From Bog-950 sp035299425 (GTDB lineage: Bacteria > Bacteroidota > Bacteroidia > Chitinophagales > LD1), in contig DATGWP010000167.1 of assembly GCA_035299425.1 (NCBI GenBank), forward strand, positions 36,318 to 100,317: a stretch of DNA of 64,000 bases, given 5' to 3'. Below the pieces are notes generated by a model that saw only the letters and a list, made by a program, of their open reading frames with translations, ran no database searches and was not told the origin of the DNA. Below, one piece after another: positions 45,592-54,784 of this stretch; within the stretch, counting starts at the first letter, position 1, and each line of letters begins with the position of its first letter. A program made the translations under genes and the position numbers.

Positions 45592-45617
45592 TTTTGAAAA
45601 TATTTTTTGTAAAGCAG

Positions 45618-45644
45618 GGTTACCTTTTTCCTGTTCGTGGTATT
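45618..45644 (+). promoter_or_regulatory. candidate ECF promoter of the OmpA-domain gene
   Basis: GGTTACC (45618-45624), 14 bases including TTTCC, then GGTATT (45639-45644), 37 bases before the ATG at 45682. It mirrors the motif before the divergent sigma gene, which suggests common control. Confidence 0.5.
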
Positions 45645-45681
45645 TACCTGTGAATTTAATTTTTAACCACAAACAATTTAT

Positions 45682-47277
45682 ATGAAAAGTATAATTCAAT
45701 TATTAGCCATTGCATTGATACTGCTGGCTACCTCAGCCCGCAGTGCGCAGGTGCAGAACATGACCATTTATTTTGACAAGGACAAAGCCGTAGTAAGCGC
45801 TGCCCAATTGCAGAAACTACAGGCGCTCAAGGCCGCGGATATGGTGTTGCTGCAAGGCCACACCGATGCTGAAGGAAGCGAAAGCTACAATGTTGCTTTA
45901 TCTAAACGCCGTGTAGAAGCTATTAAAGAAGTAATTAACCAGATAGACCCTGGCATTAAAACAGAAGCACTAAGCTACGGCGAATCGAAACCGGTAACCG
46001 GCAATAAAGATGAAATAGAAAAACAACTTAACCGCCGGGTAGAAATAAACTGGGTAAGCGACCCCATGCTGCGCATTAAAACGCCCGTGCAGTTTTACGA
46101 GGTAGATGCCACTAAATCCAATACGGTAACCTGCCGGGAGGGAACAAAGATTGAAATACCGGCAGGTGCCTTTGCCGATAAAAAGGTACTGCTGAAAGTG
46201 AGTGAATATTATAATACAGCTTCTATCCTATCGGCTAACCTGAGCACCAAAAGCGATGGAAAAACAATTGAAAGCGCCGGTATGATTTACATAACTGCAG
46301 AGGCAAACGGGCAAAGCGTGGAGCCTAATCAGCCGCTTAAGTTTAAGTTTCCGCGCAATAATAAGAACGCCGGCTTTAAAGTATTTGAAGGCGAACGCAG
46401 TAGTAATTTTGAAATGAACTGGAAACTTCCGGCACCTGCACAGCAGGTTGCTTCCGAGGCCACCGCCGCCACGCAGGTACAATATGATACTACCAACTAT
46501 ATCATTCAAACGGTAAATAACTATTATACCTCTACCATAACCGGCGATGTGTTTGGCCAGTTGACAGCCTTTTGGGACAACCTGGTGCTTAAAGAGAAAA
46601 AAGAGATAATAACCAATGGCTGCATACAAGGTGCTGTGGTAGATATTGCAGTAAACACCGATGGCAGAATAACATCTGTATTAACCAGCTACACAGATAA
46701 AAACTCTGCCTGCGACCGAGAGGTGCAAAAATATATCCGTGCCTGTCTGCCACAGCGTTTTAAACCATTACAGTGGGAATCAAAAATACAGTTGTACTTC
46801 GATTCTTCATCGGCCCGCTATTATGGTAGTACAGTTTCAATTTCCGGCACATCGGCATGGACTGGTGATATGGATTATGCCAACGCCGATTATGAAACAG
46901 ATAAAATTGTGCTTACATCGGCTAACCTGGGGTGGATAAATTGCGATAGGTTTCTTAATGCAGCCACTACTAACTTTTCGGTACAGGCCGATAAAGATGC
47001 TAATGTGCGCATGATATTAAAAAAGTACAAGTCATTTTTTACTACGGTTTACCGTCAAAAAAACACTGCTGAGCCAAATACCCTTAGCAACTATGTATTC
47101 AATAATGTACCGGTTAATGAAGAAGCCCTGATAATAAGCACCCGTAAAGTGAATGGCAAAATTTTATTGGCTATAGAAAATACTAAAACTTTTGCCTCAG
47201 GTTCTTTTTCAAAGTTAAACTACAAAGAGGTGACACAAGCAGAGTTAGAATCGACTATGAAGAACCTTAAAATTTAA
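45682..47277 (+). CDS. secreted protein with N-terminal OmpA domain, putative target of the adjacent ECF sigma factor
   Basis: 531 residues with signal peptide (MKSIIQLLAIALILLATSARSA). Unusually the OmpA peptidoglycan-binding domain is N-terminal (about 25-125: IYFDKDKAVVSAAQLQKL, VLLQGHTDAEGSESYNVALSKRR, NRRVEINW). The rest starts with CREGTKIEIPAGAFADK-LLKVSEYY, a ZU5-like beta segment common in Bacteroidota surface proteins, then a TonB-C-like stretch around 300-370 (GAVVDIAVNTDGRITSV ... CDREVQKYIRACLPQRFKPLQW) and a C-terminal part without known motifs. It would sit in the periplasm bound to the wall. It is divergent from the sigma gene, with both sharing a promoter motif. The function might be envelope stress sensing or repair. 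Confidence 0.72.
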   Translation: MKSIIQLLAIALILLATSARSAQVQNMTIYFDKDKAVVSAAQLQKLQALKAADMVLLQGHTDAEGSESYNVALSKRRVEAIKEVINQIDPGIKTEALSYGESKPVTGNKDEIEKQLNRRVEINWVSDPMLRIKTPVQFYEVDATKSNTVTCREGTKIEIPAGAFADKKVLLKVSEYYNTASILSANLSTKSDGKTIESAGMIYITAEANGQSVEPNQPLKFKFPRNNKNAGFKVFEGERSSNFEMNWKLPAPAQQVASEATAATQVQYDTTNYIIQTVNNYYTSTITGDVFGQLTAFWDNLVLKEKKEIITNGCIQGAVVDIAVNTDGRITSVLTSYTDKNSACDREVQKYIRACLPQRFKPLQWESKIQLYFDSSSARYYGSTVSISGTSAWTGDMDYANADYETDKIVLTSANLGWINCDRFLNAATTNFSVQADKDANVRMILKKYKSFFTTVYRQKNTAEPNTLSNYVFNNVPVNEEALIISTRKVNGKILLAIENTKTFASGSFSKLNYKEVTQAELESTMKNLKI

Positions 47278-47294
47278 GGCACTTCTTAATAAAT

Positions 47295-47328
47295 AGAAAA
47301 AGCCCCCGGAATTCCCGGGGCTTTTTCT
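47295..47328. terminator. bidirectional intrinsic terminator
   Basis: 12-base stem AGAAAAAGCCCC (47295-47306) pairs with 47317-47328, enclosing a smaller GGAATTCC palindrome. T runs occur on both strands. It lies between the convergent OmpA-domain gene and the arginase-fold gene. Confidence 0.87.
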
Positions 47329-47329
47329 G

Positions 47330-48496
47330 TTACACCAACTTAGTATAAGCCTTCATCCACCTATCGGGCAACTCCTGCTCGCAGGCTAATTCATAATCAC
47401 GGAAAGAGCATGGCACTAGTTGATGACGGGCAAATTTTTCTTTATCGCCATAAGGCAATTCCATCCACCAGCGGTCGGTTTTTTTGCTGCGCCAGAAGAT
47501 GAGTTCATGGTCGCTATCCTCCAGGTGCACATTAAATTTAAGGTGCTCATCCAGCGTAAGCGGATAATCGCCCACACGGCTATAGAAGCCCTCTACAAAG
47601 TACCACATCATCTGCGCTATTAGCTGCGCTGTCTGCCGGTTGTTGTCATAGCCCGGGTTCATTTCGTAAAAACCTATCGAAGTCAGTTTGTCACTCAGGC
47701 CGGCATAGCGCGTTATCTGGCACAGCTCCTCGCCGGTAAACCCGTTAGGCGATGCCTGTGCATGGGCCGGTGCATCGGCCTGACGAATGGCAGATATATC
47801 TATAGTCAGCATATCGGCATCGCGCAGTATTGGCTCTACCTCTTCCAGGTTGGCGCGTATAAGGCCCAGGCGATGACAATCAAAGTTCAGGCTCTCCAGC
47901 ATCTCAATGGCCTTACTGTCGTTCAGGTAAGTTTGGTGCCCCAGGTGTGAGTAGTTGAACAGGTAATTAGGCGTATGGGTCAATATATCCATTACATACG
48001 AAGATGAATCTGTCTTCTTATCCTGCTTCTCAAACATATCCAGTCGCTCATCTAAGTTCACTACGTTGATAAGCGTTTGCAGCCCTTTGTAACCAATATA
48101 CTGGCCAAAGGCAAGGTCATTGCTGCCTCCAATAATAATAGGCACTACCTTATGCACCAGCAGCTCCAGCACTACCGATGCCAGCGCAAAGTAAGTATCG
48201 CGCACAGTATCGCCCGGTTTAATGTTGCCCAGGTCTATTACATGAAACTCCTTTTCAACAGGTGGCAAAAACAATTTATAAAACTCGCGGCGGATAGCAT
48301 TGGGGGACTTTGCAGAACCTACATTGCCCACCGAGCCACGGTCTTCTTCTACACCTATAATGGCAATATCGTACCAGCCTATTTCGGGCTCCTTTCCGTC
48401 GTAGATAAAAACATAGTTGCCTAATTGCCCGGGGTGCAGTTCCTGCCCTTCGAGCAAATTATCCTTATCGAGTGGTGTGAGGAAGTCGTAAATCAT
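47330..48496 (-). CDS. arginase/formimidoylglutamase-fold protein with degenerate metal site
   Basis: 388 residues from the ATG at 48496; the start at 48628 adds 44 improbable residues. The ureohydrolase fold is recognisable: IAIIGVEEDRGSVGN, KSPNAIRREFYKL, VPIIIGGSNDLAFGQY, VVNLDERLDMF, MLTIDISAIRQADAPA, GFTGEELCQITRYAG, IGFYEMNPGYD. Yet the manganese ligands are mostly replaced: the GGDH histidine is N126, DAHxD is D149-E-R151-L-D153 (His to Arg), and DxDxxD keeps only its first Asp. Arginase activity is therefore doubtful. I recall that a related gene lies next to gldKLMN in flavobacteria, so a role tied to gliding/T9SS or a structural role is possible. It converges on the OmpA-domain gene. 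Confidence 0.72.
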   Translation of the reverse strand: MIYDFLTPLDKDNLLEGQELHPGQLGNYVFIYDGKEPEIGWYDIAIIGVEEDRGSVGNVGSAKSPNAIRREFYKLFLPPVEKEFHVIDLGNIKPGDTVRDTYFALASVVLELLVHKVVPIIIGGSNDLAFGQYIGYKGLQTLINVVNLDERLDMFEKQDKKTDSSSYVMDILTHTPNYLFNYSHLGHQTYLNDSKAIEMLESLNFDCHRLGLIRANLEEVEPILRDADMLTIDISAIRQADAPAHAQASPNGFTGEELCQITRYAGLSDKLTSIGFYEMNPGYDNNRQTAQLIAQMMWYFVEGFYSRVGDYPLTLDEHLKFNVHLEDSDHELIFWRSKKTDRWWMELPYGDKEKFARHQLVPCSFRDYELACEQELPDRWMKAYTKLV

Positions 48497-48663
48497 GTAG
48501 TGAAGATAAAAGGGCAAGGGGCAAGGGAGGAGTGGCAGGGGAAATACAAATGCACGAGTACCCTGTGAAGTGTAGTTAAAAACGACATCTCCCCACCAAT
48601 CTGTCCACACAAACTGTAACCTTTGCAAACCATTTACGTTGCACTAAGTAGAACCGAAATTGT

Positions 48664-50460
48664 ATGAGTTTATCCGTAGAGCCATCAGTAAATATTGAGC
48701 AGCTGATTCAGCAAGCTGAACAGCTGGTTGAGCGGCGTAATCCCGATGCTCTGCAATTGGCCGAGCAGGCTATGGCATTGGCCATAGAAAGCGGCAACCC
48801 AAGGCATTTTGCCCATGCTAAATACATACAGGCCTTCTATCACTGCCTGGTAGCCAATAATTACGACAAATCTATTGAGTTATGTAATGAAGCGTTAACT
48901 GCTCAGCAAACATGCGACATTGAGGATGTTTCGTATAAAGTTTATATGACCCTCGGCAACTCCTACCAGCTAAAAGGTGAAATATTTGCCGCCCAGGAGA
49001 GTTATCTTAAAGGGTTAAAACAACTGGAAAGCCGCGATAATCTCAGTTTTCGCGAGAGAGGTTTTCTTGGTTCCTTTTACTATAACTTTTCGGTGTTGCT
49101 GGGCGAGTCGCAGCTAAACATTTCTACCGAAGAGTATTTTCTTAAAGCGATTTCTATTTTCGAGGAGATAGAAAGCTATTTTAAACTATCCAAAAGCTAT
49201 GTATCGTACGCCGGCTTTTTCGAGCGCCGCGAGGAATACGATAAAGCCATAGAAATACTGTTCAAAGCGCTTAAAATAGACCTGCAAACTAACGATGCCT
49301 ACAGCATTGCATTAACCAAGGCTAACCTGGGCATTATGCACCTGCGCATCAAAAAATTTCAGCAGGCGCTTGACTATCTAAGCGAATCGTTGGTTTACTA
49401 CAGCGAAAAAAATATGCTTTATGAAGTCGCTATGGTTAGAACTAACCTTGGCGATGCACTTTTTGCCAGCGGCAAAAAAGATGAAGGCATTAAAGAATTA
49501 CTGGAAGCTGAAGATCTTTTTAACCGGCTGGAGAATAAGCGCGAGTTATCGCATGTATATGAGCTGCTATCTAAATTTGTGGCCGAAACGGGTGATTATA
49601 AAAAAGCCTGGGAATATCAGAATAGTTATACCGAAAGCCTGAAATACTTTTTTGATATAGAGAAAACACTGGCCCTTACACGCGCCAAGAAAGAGTTTGA
49701 AACGGATATGCAGGAAAAAGAAGCTGCTATTCTTAAAGAAAAGAACGAAGAGATTAAAAAATACGTTCACAAGCTTGAGATATCGAACAATGAGCTTAAG
49801 CAATTTGCTCATGTAGCCTCGCACGATTTGCGTGAACCACTGCGCATGATTACCTCTTACATGGGTCTTACCAAGCGCAGCCTTAACGGGCACATGACTG
49901 AGCAACAGGAAGAATTTATAGGATATGCTATTGATGGTGCCAAAAGAATGGACCAACTGATTGTAGATTTACTCCGCCTGGCAAAAGTAGACGCCAACCC
50001 GCGAATTGAAAAAGTGAAACTGGCCAATGTAGTAGAAGAAATTAAACTGAACCTTGATACACTGATTAAAGAAAAAAATGCCCGCATTATTAGTTACGAT
50101 CTGCCCGAAATGATAGCCGACCGCACGCAAATGCTGCAGTTGCTGCAAAACATAATAGGCAACGGTATTAAGTACAACGAAAACACACAGCCCATAGTAA
50201 CCATAAAGTCGGTAATGAAAAACGGAGAGCTTGAAATTACTATAGCTGACAACGGTATAGGTATACCTGAAAGCAGCCGCGACAAAGTATTTCAGATTTT
50301 CCACCGGGTGCAAACGGAAAAACAATATGCCGGCTCGGGTGTTGGCTTAACCATTTGTAAAAAAATTGTAGACAGCTTGAACGGGCATATAGCTATTGAA
50401 AGCAACCAGGCAGGAGGCACTACTTTTAAAATCACCTTGCCTTCTTCTGTCCTACTGTAA
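48664..50460 (+). CDS. soluble TPR-containing sensor histidine kinase
   Basis: 598 residues with no signal peptide or membrane helix. Residues 1 to about 330 form tetratricopeptide repeats (examples: YKVYMTLGNSYQLKGEIFAAQESYLKGLK, ALTKANLGIMHLRIKKFQQALDYLSESLVYY, AMVRTNLGDALFASGKKDEGIKEL). A coiled coil follows (about 340-375), then the dimerisation helix with H387 in VASHDLREPLRM and the ATPase domain with N box IGNGIKYN, G1 ADNGIGIP, F box and G2 GSGVGLTIC. The helix-H-box pattern resembles the phytochrome-like/HWE-related kinases of Bacteroidota. No cognate regulator adjoins; the TPRs may bind a protein partner in the cytoplasm. Its stop overlaps that of the convergent DsbD gene by 9 bases. 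Confidence 0.88.
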   Translation: MSLSVEPSVNIEQLIQQAEQLVERRNPDALQLAEQAMALAIESGNPRHFAHAKYIQAFYHCLVANNYDKSIELCNEALTAQQTCDIEDVSYKVYMTLGNSYQLKGEIFAAQESYLKGLKQLESRDNLSFRERGFLGSFYYNFSVLLGESQLNISTEEYFLKAISIFEEIESYFKLSKSYVSYAGFFERREEYDKAIEILFKALKIDLQTNDAYSIALTKANLGIMHLRIKKFQQALDYLSESLVYYSEKNMLYEVAMVRTNLGDALFASGKKDEGIKELLEAEDLFNRLENKRELSHVYELLSKFVAETGDYKKAWEYQNSYTESLKYFFDIEKTLALTRAKKEFETDMQEKEAAILKEKNEEIKKYVHKLEISNNELKQFAHVASHDLREPLRMITSYMGLTKRSLNGHMTEQQEEFIGYAIDGAKRMDQLIVDLLRLAKVDANPRIEKVKLANVVEEIKLNLDTLIKEKNARIISYDLPEMIADRTQMLQLLQNIIGNGIKYNENTQPIVTIKSVMKNGELEITIADNGIGIPESSRDKVFQIFHRVQTEKQYAGSGVGLTICKKIVDSLNGHIAIESNQAGGTTFKITLPSSVLL

Positions 50461-52521
50461 CAGCGAGGTCTGTTTGCTTACCTGCTTATACGCATTCAAT
50501 CCGCAGTCCAGAAAAGAAACATATTCTTCTGAGTCTGGTGTGTAGCCGCGCGGTACGGTCAACAATTTTTCATCGGGTGATACCAGCACATAATAAGGCT
50601 GCGTATTAGCCTTAAAGTATTTAGTCTGCATCTCGCTGAATTTATTGCCCAGCGTTTTAATTTTCTTTCCTGTCACCGGGCTAACATATTGCTCGCTTTC
50701 GGGCAACTGTTGCTTATCATCTACATAAAGCGATACAATCACATATTTTTCCGACAGGCGCTCCAGCACCTTTACATCGGGCCATACGTTCTCTTCCATC
50801 TTACGGCAGTTTACACATGCCCAGCCGGTAAAGTCTATCATCAAAGGCTTACCCTCGGCCTTAGCTTTAGCAAGTGCGGTAGCATAGTCATTCTTAATAG
50901 GCTCTATCGCCGACTCAGTTTTCATTAATGAATAAAACTTAGGCGGAGGAAAACCGCTAAACAGGTTAAGGTCATTACCAAGTATACCGTACGATGTATA
51001 TACCGTAAATATTAGCGCTAGTGCGGCAGATGTAATCCTAACCGGTGATAGTTTGCCCACCGGCGAATCGTGCGGAAATTTCAGTTTGCCTATCAGGTAT
51101 AAAAACATGGCAAAGCCCAGCATGGCCCACAGCATCAAAAAGGTTTCTCGCTTAAGTATACCCCAGTGCGCTACCAGGTCGGCGTTTGATAAAAACTTGA
51201 TAGCGAATATCAGTTCTACAAAACCCAGCACCACCTTTACCGAGTTTAACCAGCCACCCGATTTTGGCAGCGATTTCATCATGTTAGGGAACAATGCAAA
51301 CAAGCCAAACGGAAGCGCCAGGGCCAGGCCAAAAGATGTCATACCCGCTACCAGGTTTAGCTTGCCACTGGCCGAGCTTAAAGCACCCACCAGTAGCGAA
51401 CCGATGATAGGCCCGGTGCACGAGAACGACACAATAGCCAATGTAAGCGCCATAAAGAAAATGCCAATCAGCCCGCCTACGTTCGAGGCATTATCTGCCT
51501 TATTGGCAATAAAACTGGGCAACTGTATTTCGTAAAAACCAAAGAATGAAAATGCAAACACTAAGAATATAAAAAAGAAGAAAACGTTGAGAGGCGCACC
51601 GGTCGATATTTCATTCAGCGTATCTGGCGAAATATCAAACAGCAAGAACGGTACCGCCAGCAAGAAATAAATAAACACAATGCTAAACGCATAAAAGAAA
51701 GCCTCAAACTTTCCTTTGGTTTTGCTCTCACTGCGTTTGGTAAAAAATGAAACCGTAAGCGGTATCATAGGAAACACACACGGGGTAACCAAAGCTACCA
51801 GGCCACCTAAAAAGCCTAATACAATAATGGCAAAAAGGCTTTTGTCTTCTTCTGCCGCAGCGCCGCAATTAGCCTGGGCTTCACCAAAGCGGTTATCAGT
51901 GCCATTTGCTGTTACAGCTACCACACCCGCCTCTATCGAATCTTCTTTCAACTCTTTACTTATTACCGATTGTATAGCTGAATCCAGTTTTTGTTTATCT
52001 GCACCGGTAACCGGTATTACCAGTCCTTGAGTTTTCTCATCGTTGCCCTTTATAGCACCCTGCTCCATCTTCAAATCAAACTCAAAGTCTATAGCATCGG
52101 GTGGCAGGCATTGGTGATCGTCGCAGGCCATAAACTCAAGAACGCCTTTTAATTTGGTATCACCTTTTATCTTAACCACCTGCTCGCATATCATTGCCTC
52201 TTCAAAATACTTTAGCTGCATATCGAATATGGGGTCATGGCCCTCGTGCACCTTGCCGCCTCTTTCGCTGGTTTTGCCTACCGCTTCTACTAAGGGATTT
52301 TTCTCAAGCGTAACCGATGTTTTTACCGGACCGCCATCGGGTATGTTTATACCGTAGGTATGCCACTTGGCATCTATCCTGGCAGTAAATACCAGCTTAT
52401 ATTCGCCCTTAGCTAAGGGCACCGCGTTCCATGTCCACTTTACGGGTGTAAGTATTTGAGCTTTGGTACCAAAGGGCAGCAGCAGGGCAGCAAGTAAAAA
52501 GGTGGCAAACAACTTCCTCAT
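50452..52521 (-). CDS. dsbD: DsbD-like thiol:disulfide interchange protein, copy 1
   Basis: 689 residues. Signal peptide (residues 1-21), a periplasmic DsbD-alpha/DsbC-like domain (about 22-165, with MACDDHQCLPPDAIDFEFD), a membrane domain of about eight helices (about 225-500) with the redox cysteines in LVTPCVFPMIPLTVSFF and SFSCTGPIIGSLL, and a thioredoxin-like domain with C569 and C572 in WACVNCRKME. It carries electrons from cytosolic thioredoxin across the inner membrane to periplasmic partners for disulfide reduction or cytochrome c maturation. A close paralogue lies upstream on the same strand, separated by a decayed gene fragment. Its 3' end overlaps the kinase gene tail to tail. Confidence 0.9.
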   Translation of the reverse strand: MRKLFATFLLAALLLPFGTKAQILTPVKWTWNAVPLAKGEYKLVFTARIDAKWHTYGINIPDGGPVKTSVTLEKNPLVEAVGKTSERGGKVHEGHDPIFDMQLKYFEEAMICEQVVKIKGDTKLKGVLEFMACDDHQCLPPDAIDFEFDLKMEQGAIKGNDEKTQGLVIPVTGADKQKLDSAIQSVISKELKEDSIEAGVVAVTANGTDNRFGEAQANCGAAAEEDKSLFAIIVLGFLGGLVALVTPCVFPMIPLTVSFFTKRSESKTKGKFEAFFYAFSIVFIYFLLAVPFLLFDISPDTLNEISTGAPLNVFFFFIFLVFAFSFFGFYEIQLPSFIANKADNASNVGGLIGIFFMALTLAIVSFSCTGPIIGSLLVGALSSASGKLNLVAGMTSFGLALALPFGLFALFPNMMKSLPKSGGWLNSVKVVLGFVELIFAIKFLSNADLVAHWGILKRETFLMLWAMLGFAMFLYLIGKLKFPHDSPVGKLSPVRITSAALALIFTVYTSYGILGNDLNLFSGFPPPKFYSLMKTESAIEPIKNDYATALAKAKAEGKPLMIDFTGWACVNCRKMEENVWPDVKVLERLSEKYVIVSLYVDDKQQLPESEQYVSPVTGKKIKTLGNKFSEMQTKYFKANTQPYYVLVSPDEKLLTVPRGYTPDSEEYVSFLDCGLNAYKQVSKQTSLLQ

Positions 52522-52573
52522 TGGGTATCTTTTAACTACAGACGAAAATAGAAGAATAACCTTTCACTAAAAA

Positions 52574-52682
52574 CTAATTCAGCTTCCGTTTCTTCTTCCA
52601 AACACTGATGTAATATAAGATTACTGCCGCGTGCGGGACAATAGTTGCAGTTCCCCTTGGTGTGAGGCTTAACAAAATTTAT
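52574..52682 (-). pseudogene. decayed 3' fragment of a DUF2306-like membrane protein gene
   Basis: Read on the minus strand, this gap between the two dsbD copies resembles the last 110 or so bases of the intact gene at 54785-55414. Identical anchors are AAATTTTGTTAAGCC at one end and GTTTGGAAGAAGAAAC near the stop, with ATATTACA-CAG between. The middle has diverged and is 2 bases shorter, so the frame is broken. The distance from the fragment's stop to the start of dsbD copy 1 (about 52 bases) equals that between the intact gene and copy 2 (50 bases). It is a relic of the tandem duplication. Confidence 0.8.
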
Positions 52683-52691
52683 ATCCCGTAA

Positions 52692-54734
52692 TTAAAGCGA
52701 AGCATGCTTATAAGCGTTTAACCCGCAATCGAGAAAAGAAATGTATTCCTCTTTGTTAGGCGTATAGCCGCAAGGTTTAGTGAGCAGTTTCTCATCGGGC
52801 GATACAAGTACATAGTAAGGTTGCGTATTGGAGTGGAAATAACTGGCCTGCATATCGCTGAACTTGTTACCCAGCGTTTTTATTTTTTTGCCGGTTACCT
52901 TGCTTACATACTGTTCGCTTTCGGGCAAGGGCTGGCGGTCATCTACATACAGCGATACAATCACGTATTTTTCCGATAGGCGGCTAAGTACATCATACTC
53001 AGGCCATACGGTTTCTTCCATTCTCCGGCAGCTTACACAGGCCCAGCCGGTAAAGTCTATCATCAGTGGTTTGCCTTCTGCTTTTGCCTTTGCCAATGCA
53101 GCAGCATAGTCATTTTTAATAGGCTCTATAGCAGCTTTGCCCTTTAAGTAGGAGTAGAACTTAGGCGGCGGAAAGCCACTGAAAAACTTAAGGTCGTTTC
53201 CAAAAATTCCATAACCCGCATAGAGCGTAAATATCAACGCTGCCATAGCCGCGGTAACACGCACCGGTGTCAATTTTTTAGGGCCGGCACTATCATGCGG
53301 AAATTTAAACAGGCCTATAAGGTATACAAACAGCCCGGCACCCAGCATAGCCCACAGCGCCAAAAATGTTTCGCGCTTTAGCAGCCCCCAGTGGTCTACC
53401 ATATCGGCGTTCGATAAAAATTTGATGGCAAATATCAATTCTACAAAACCCAACACTACCTTAACCGAGTTTAACCAGCCACCCGATTTGGGCAACGATT
53501 TCATTAACGAAGGGAACAACGCAAACACGGCAAATGGCAGGGCCAGTGCAAGGCCAAACGAGGTCATACCTGCTACCAGGTTGAGCTTGCCACTGGCCGA
53601 ACTCAATGCTCCTACTAATAGCGAACCGATGATAGGCCCGGTGCAGGAGAATGATACAATAGCCAGTGTAAGTGCCATGAAAAAAATGCCAATAAGCCCG
53701 CCAACATTTGATACATTATCTGCCTTGTTGGCAATAAAACCTGGCAACTGTATTTCGTAAAAACCGAAGAAGGAGAAAGCAAACATTACAAACACTACAA
53801 AGAAAAAAACATTAAGCCACACACCGGTAGCTATAGCATTAAGTGTATCCGGCGATATATCGAACAGCAGAAATGGAACAGCTATTAAAAAATAAATAAG
53901 CACAATGCTAAATCCGTAAAACAGCGCTTCGTATTTGCCCCGTGTCTTATTCTCGCTGCGCTTGGTGAAAAACGAAACAGTAAGCGGTATCATTGGAAAA
54001 ACACACGGTGTAATAAGCGCCAGCAACCCGCCTAAAAAACCCAACACTACAATAGCCCAAATACTCTGCTCACCGGTTTCTGAAACGGTTCCGCAGTTGG
54101 CCTGTGCTTTACCAAAGCGGTCACCGGGCGTTGGCATTACCGGCACGGCTACACTTGTCCGTATCGAATCGCCATTATCTACTTTAGCACCAGGCAAGTT
54201 GTAGGCAACTGCTTTATCTGGCAGGGCTGGTGTAGCTACAAGTGTATTGTTATCAACTGCGGGCGCACCTGCTACTGAGTTTGCCTTTAAGTCAAATTCA
54301 AATTCTATAAGCTCAGCCGGTATGCACGATTCTTTGCAGGCCATACACTCCAGCATACCTTTAAGCTTTGTATCAGCTTTTACTTTAACCAGCTGCTCGC
54401 ATACCATTGTGCCTTCAAACTGCTTCATAGCAAAACCCATGTTCTCGTCAAAGGCCTCATGCACTTTATCGCCGCGCTCGGTAGTTTTACCAATTAATAC
54501 GGTTGCCTGGTTCGGCGAAAATGTAATGCCGGTGCGCACAAACCCATCTGCTGCCGGTTGTAGCGAATAAATATGCCATCCCGGCTCTATTGCCGCGGTA
54601 AACACAAGTTTGTATTCATCTTTGCCCGCAGGCTCAGCTTTCCACACCCACTTTACAGGATGTAGTATCTGTGCCGTAATGCACAGGGGCAGCAACACAA
54701 CTATAAGCAGCAAAGGGATGAAGGACTTCTTCAT
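52692..54734 (-). CDS. dsbD: DsbD-like thiol:disulfide interchange protein, copy 2
   Basis: 680 residues with the same architecture as the neighbouring copy: signal, periplasmic alpha domain (MACKESCIPAELIEFEFD in place of MACDDHQC), membrane domain with LITPCVFPMIPLTVSFF and SFSCTGPIIGSLL, and a thioredoxin domain with C566 and C569 in WACVSCRRME. Membrane and thioredoxin parts are nearly identical between the copies, whereas the periplasmic domain and the linker (about 145-220) have diverged, including the spacing of the N-terminal cysteines (CDDHQC against CKESC). This suggests different periplasmic partners. It follows the DUF2306-like gene by 50 bases and probably shares its transcript. 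Confidence 0.9.
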   Translation of the reverse strand: MKKSFIPLLLIVVLLPLCITAQILHPVKWVWKAEPAGKDEYKLVFTAAIEPGWHIYSLQPAADGFVRTGITFSPNQATVLIGKTTERGDKVHEAFDENMGFAMKQFEGTMVCEQLVKVKADTKLKGMLECMACKESCIPAELIEFEFDLKANSVAGAPAVDNNTLVATPALPDKAVAYNLPGAKVDNGDSIRTSVAVPVMPTPGDRFGKAQANCGTVSETGEQSIWAIVVLGFLGGLLALITPCVFPMIPLTVSFFTKRSENKTRGKYEALFYGFSIVLIYFLIAVPFLLFDISPDTLNAIATGVWLNVFFFVVFVMFAFSFFGFYEIQLPGFIANKADNVSNVGGLIGIFFMALTLAIVSFSCTGPIIGSLLVGALSSASGKLNLVAGMTSFGLALALPFAVFALFPSLMKSLPKSGGWLNSVKVVLGFVELIFAIKFLSNADMVDHWGLLKRETFLALWAMLGAGLFVYLIGLFKFPHDSAGPKKLTPVRVTAAMAALIFTLYAGYGIFGNDLKFFSGFPPPKFYSYLKGKAAIEPIKNDYAAALAKAKAEGKPLMIDFTGWACVSCRRMEETVWPEYDVLSRLSEKYVIVSLYVDDRQPLPESEQYVSKVTGKKIKTLGNKFSDMQASYFHSNTQPYYVLVSPDEKLLTKPCGYTPNKEEYISFLDCGLNAYKHASL

Positions 54735-54784
54735 AGGTGGCTTTTAAGTATTTACTAATATAAGTGCAATGCGGTTCACCAGCA

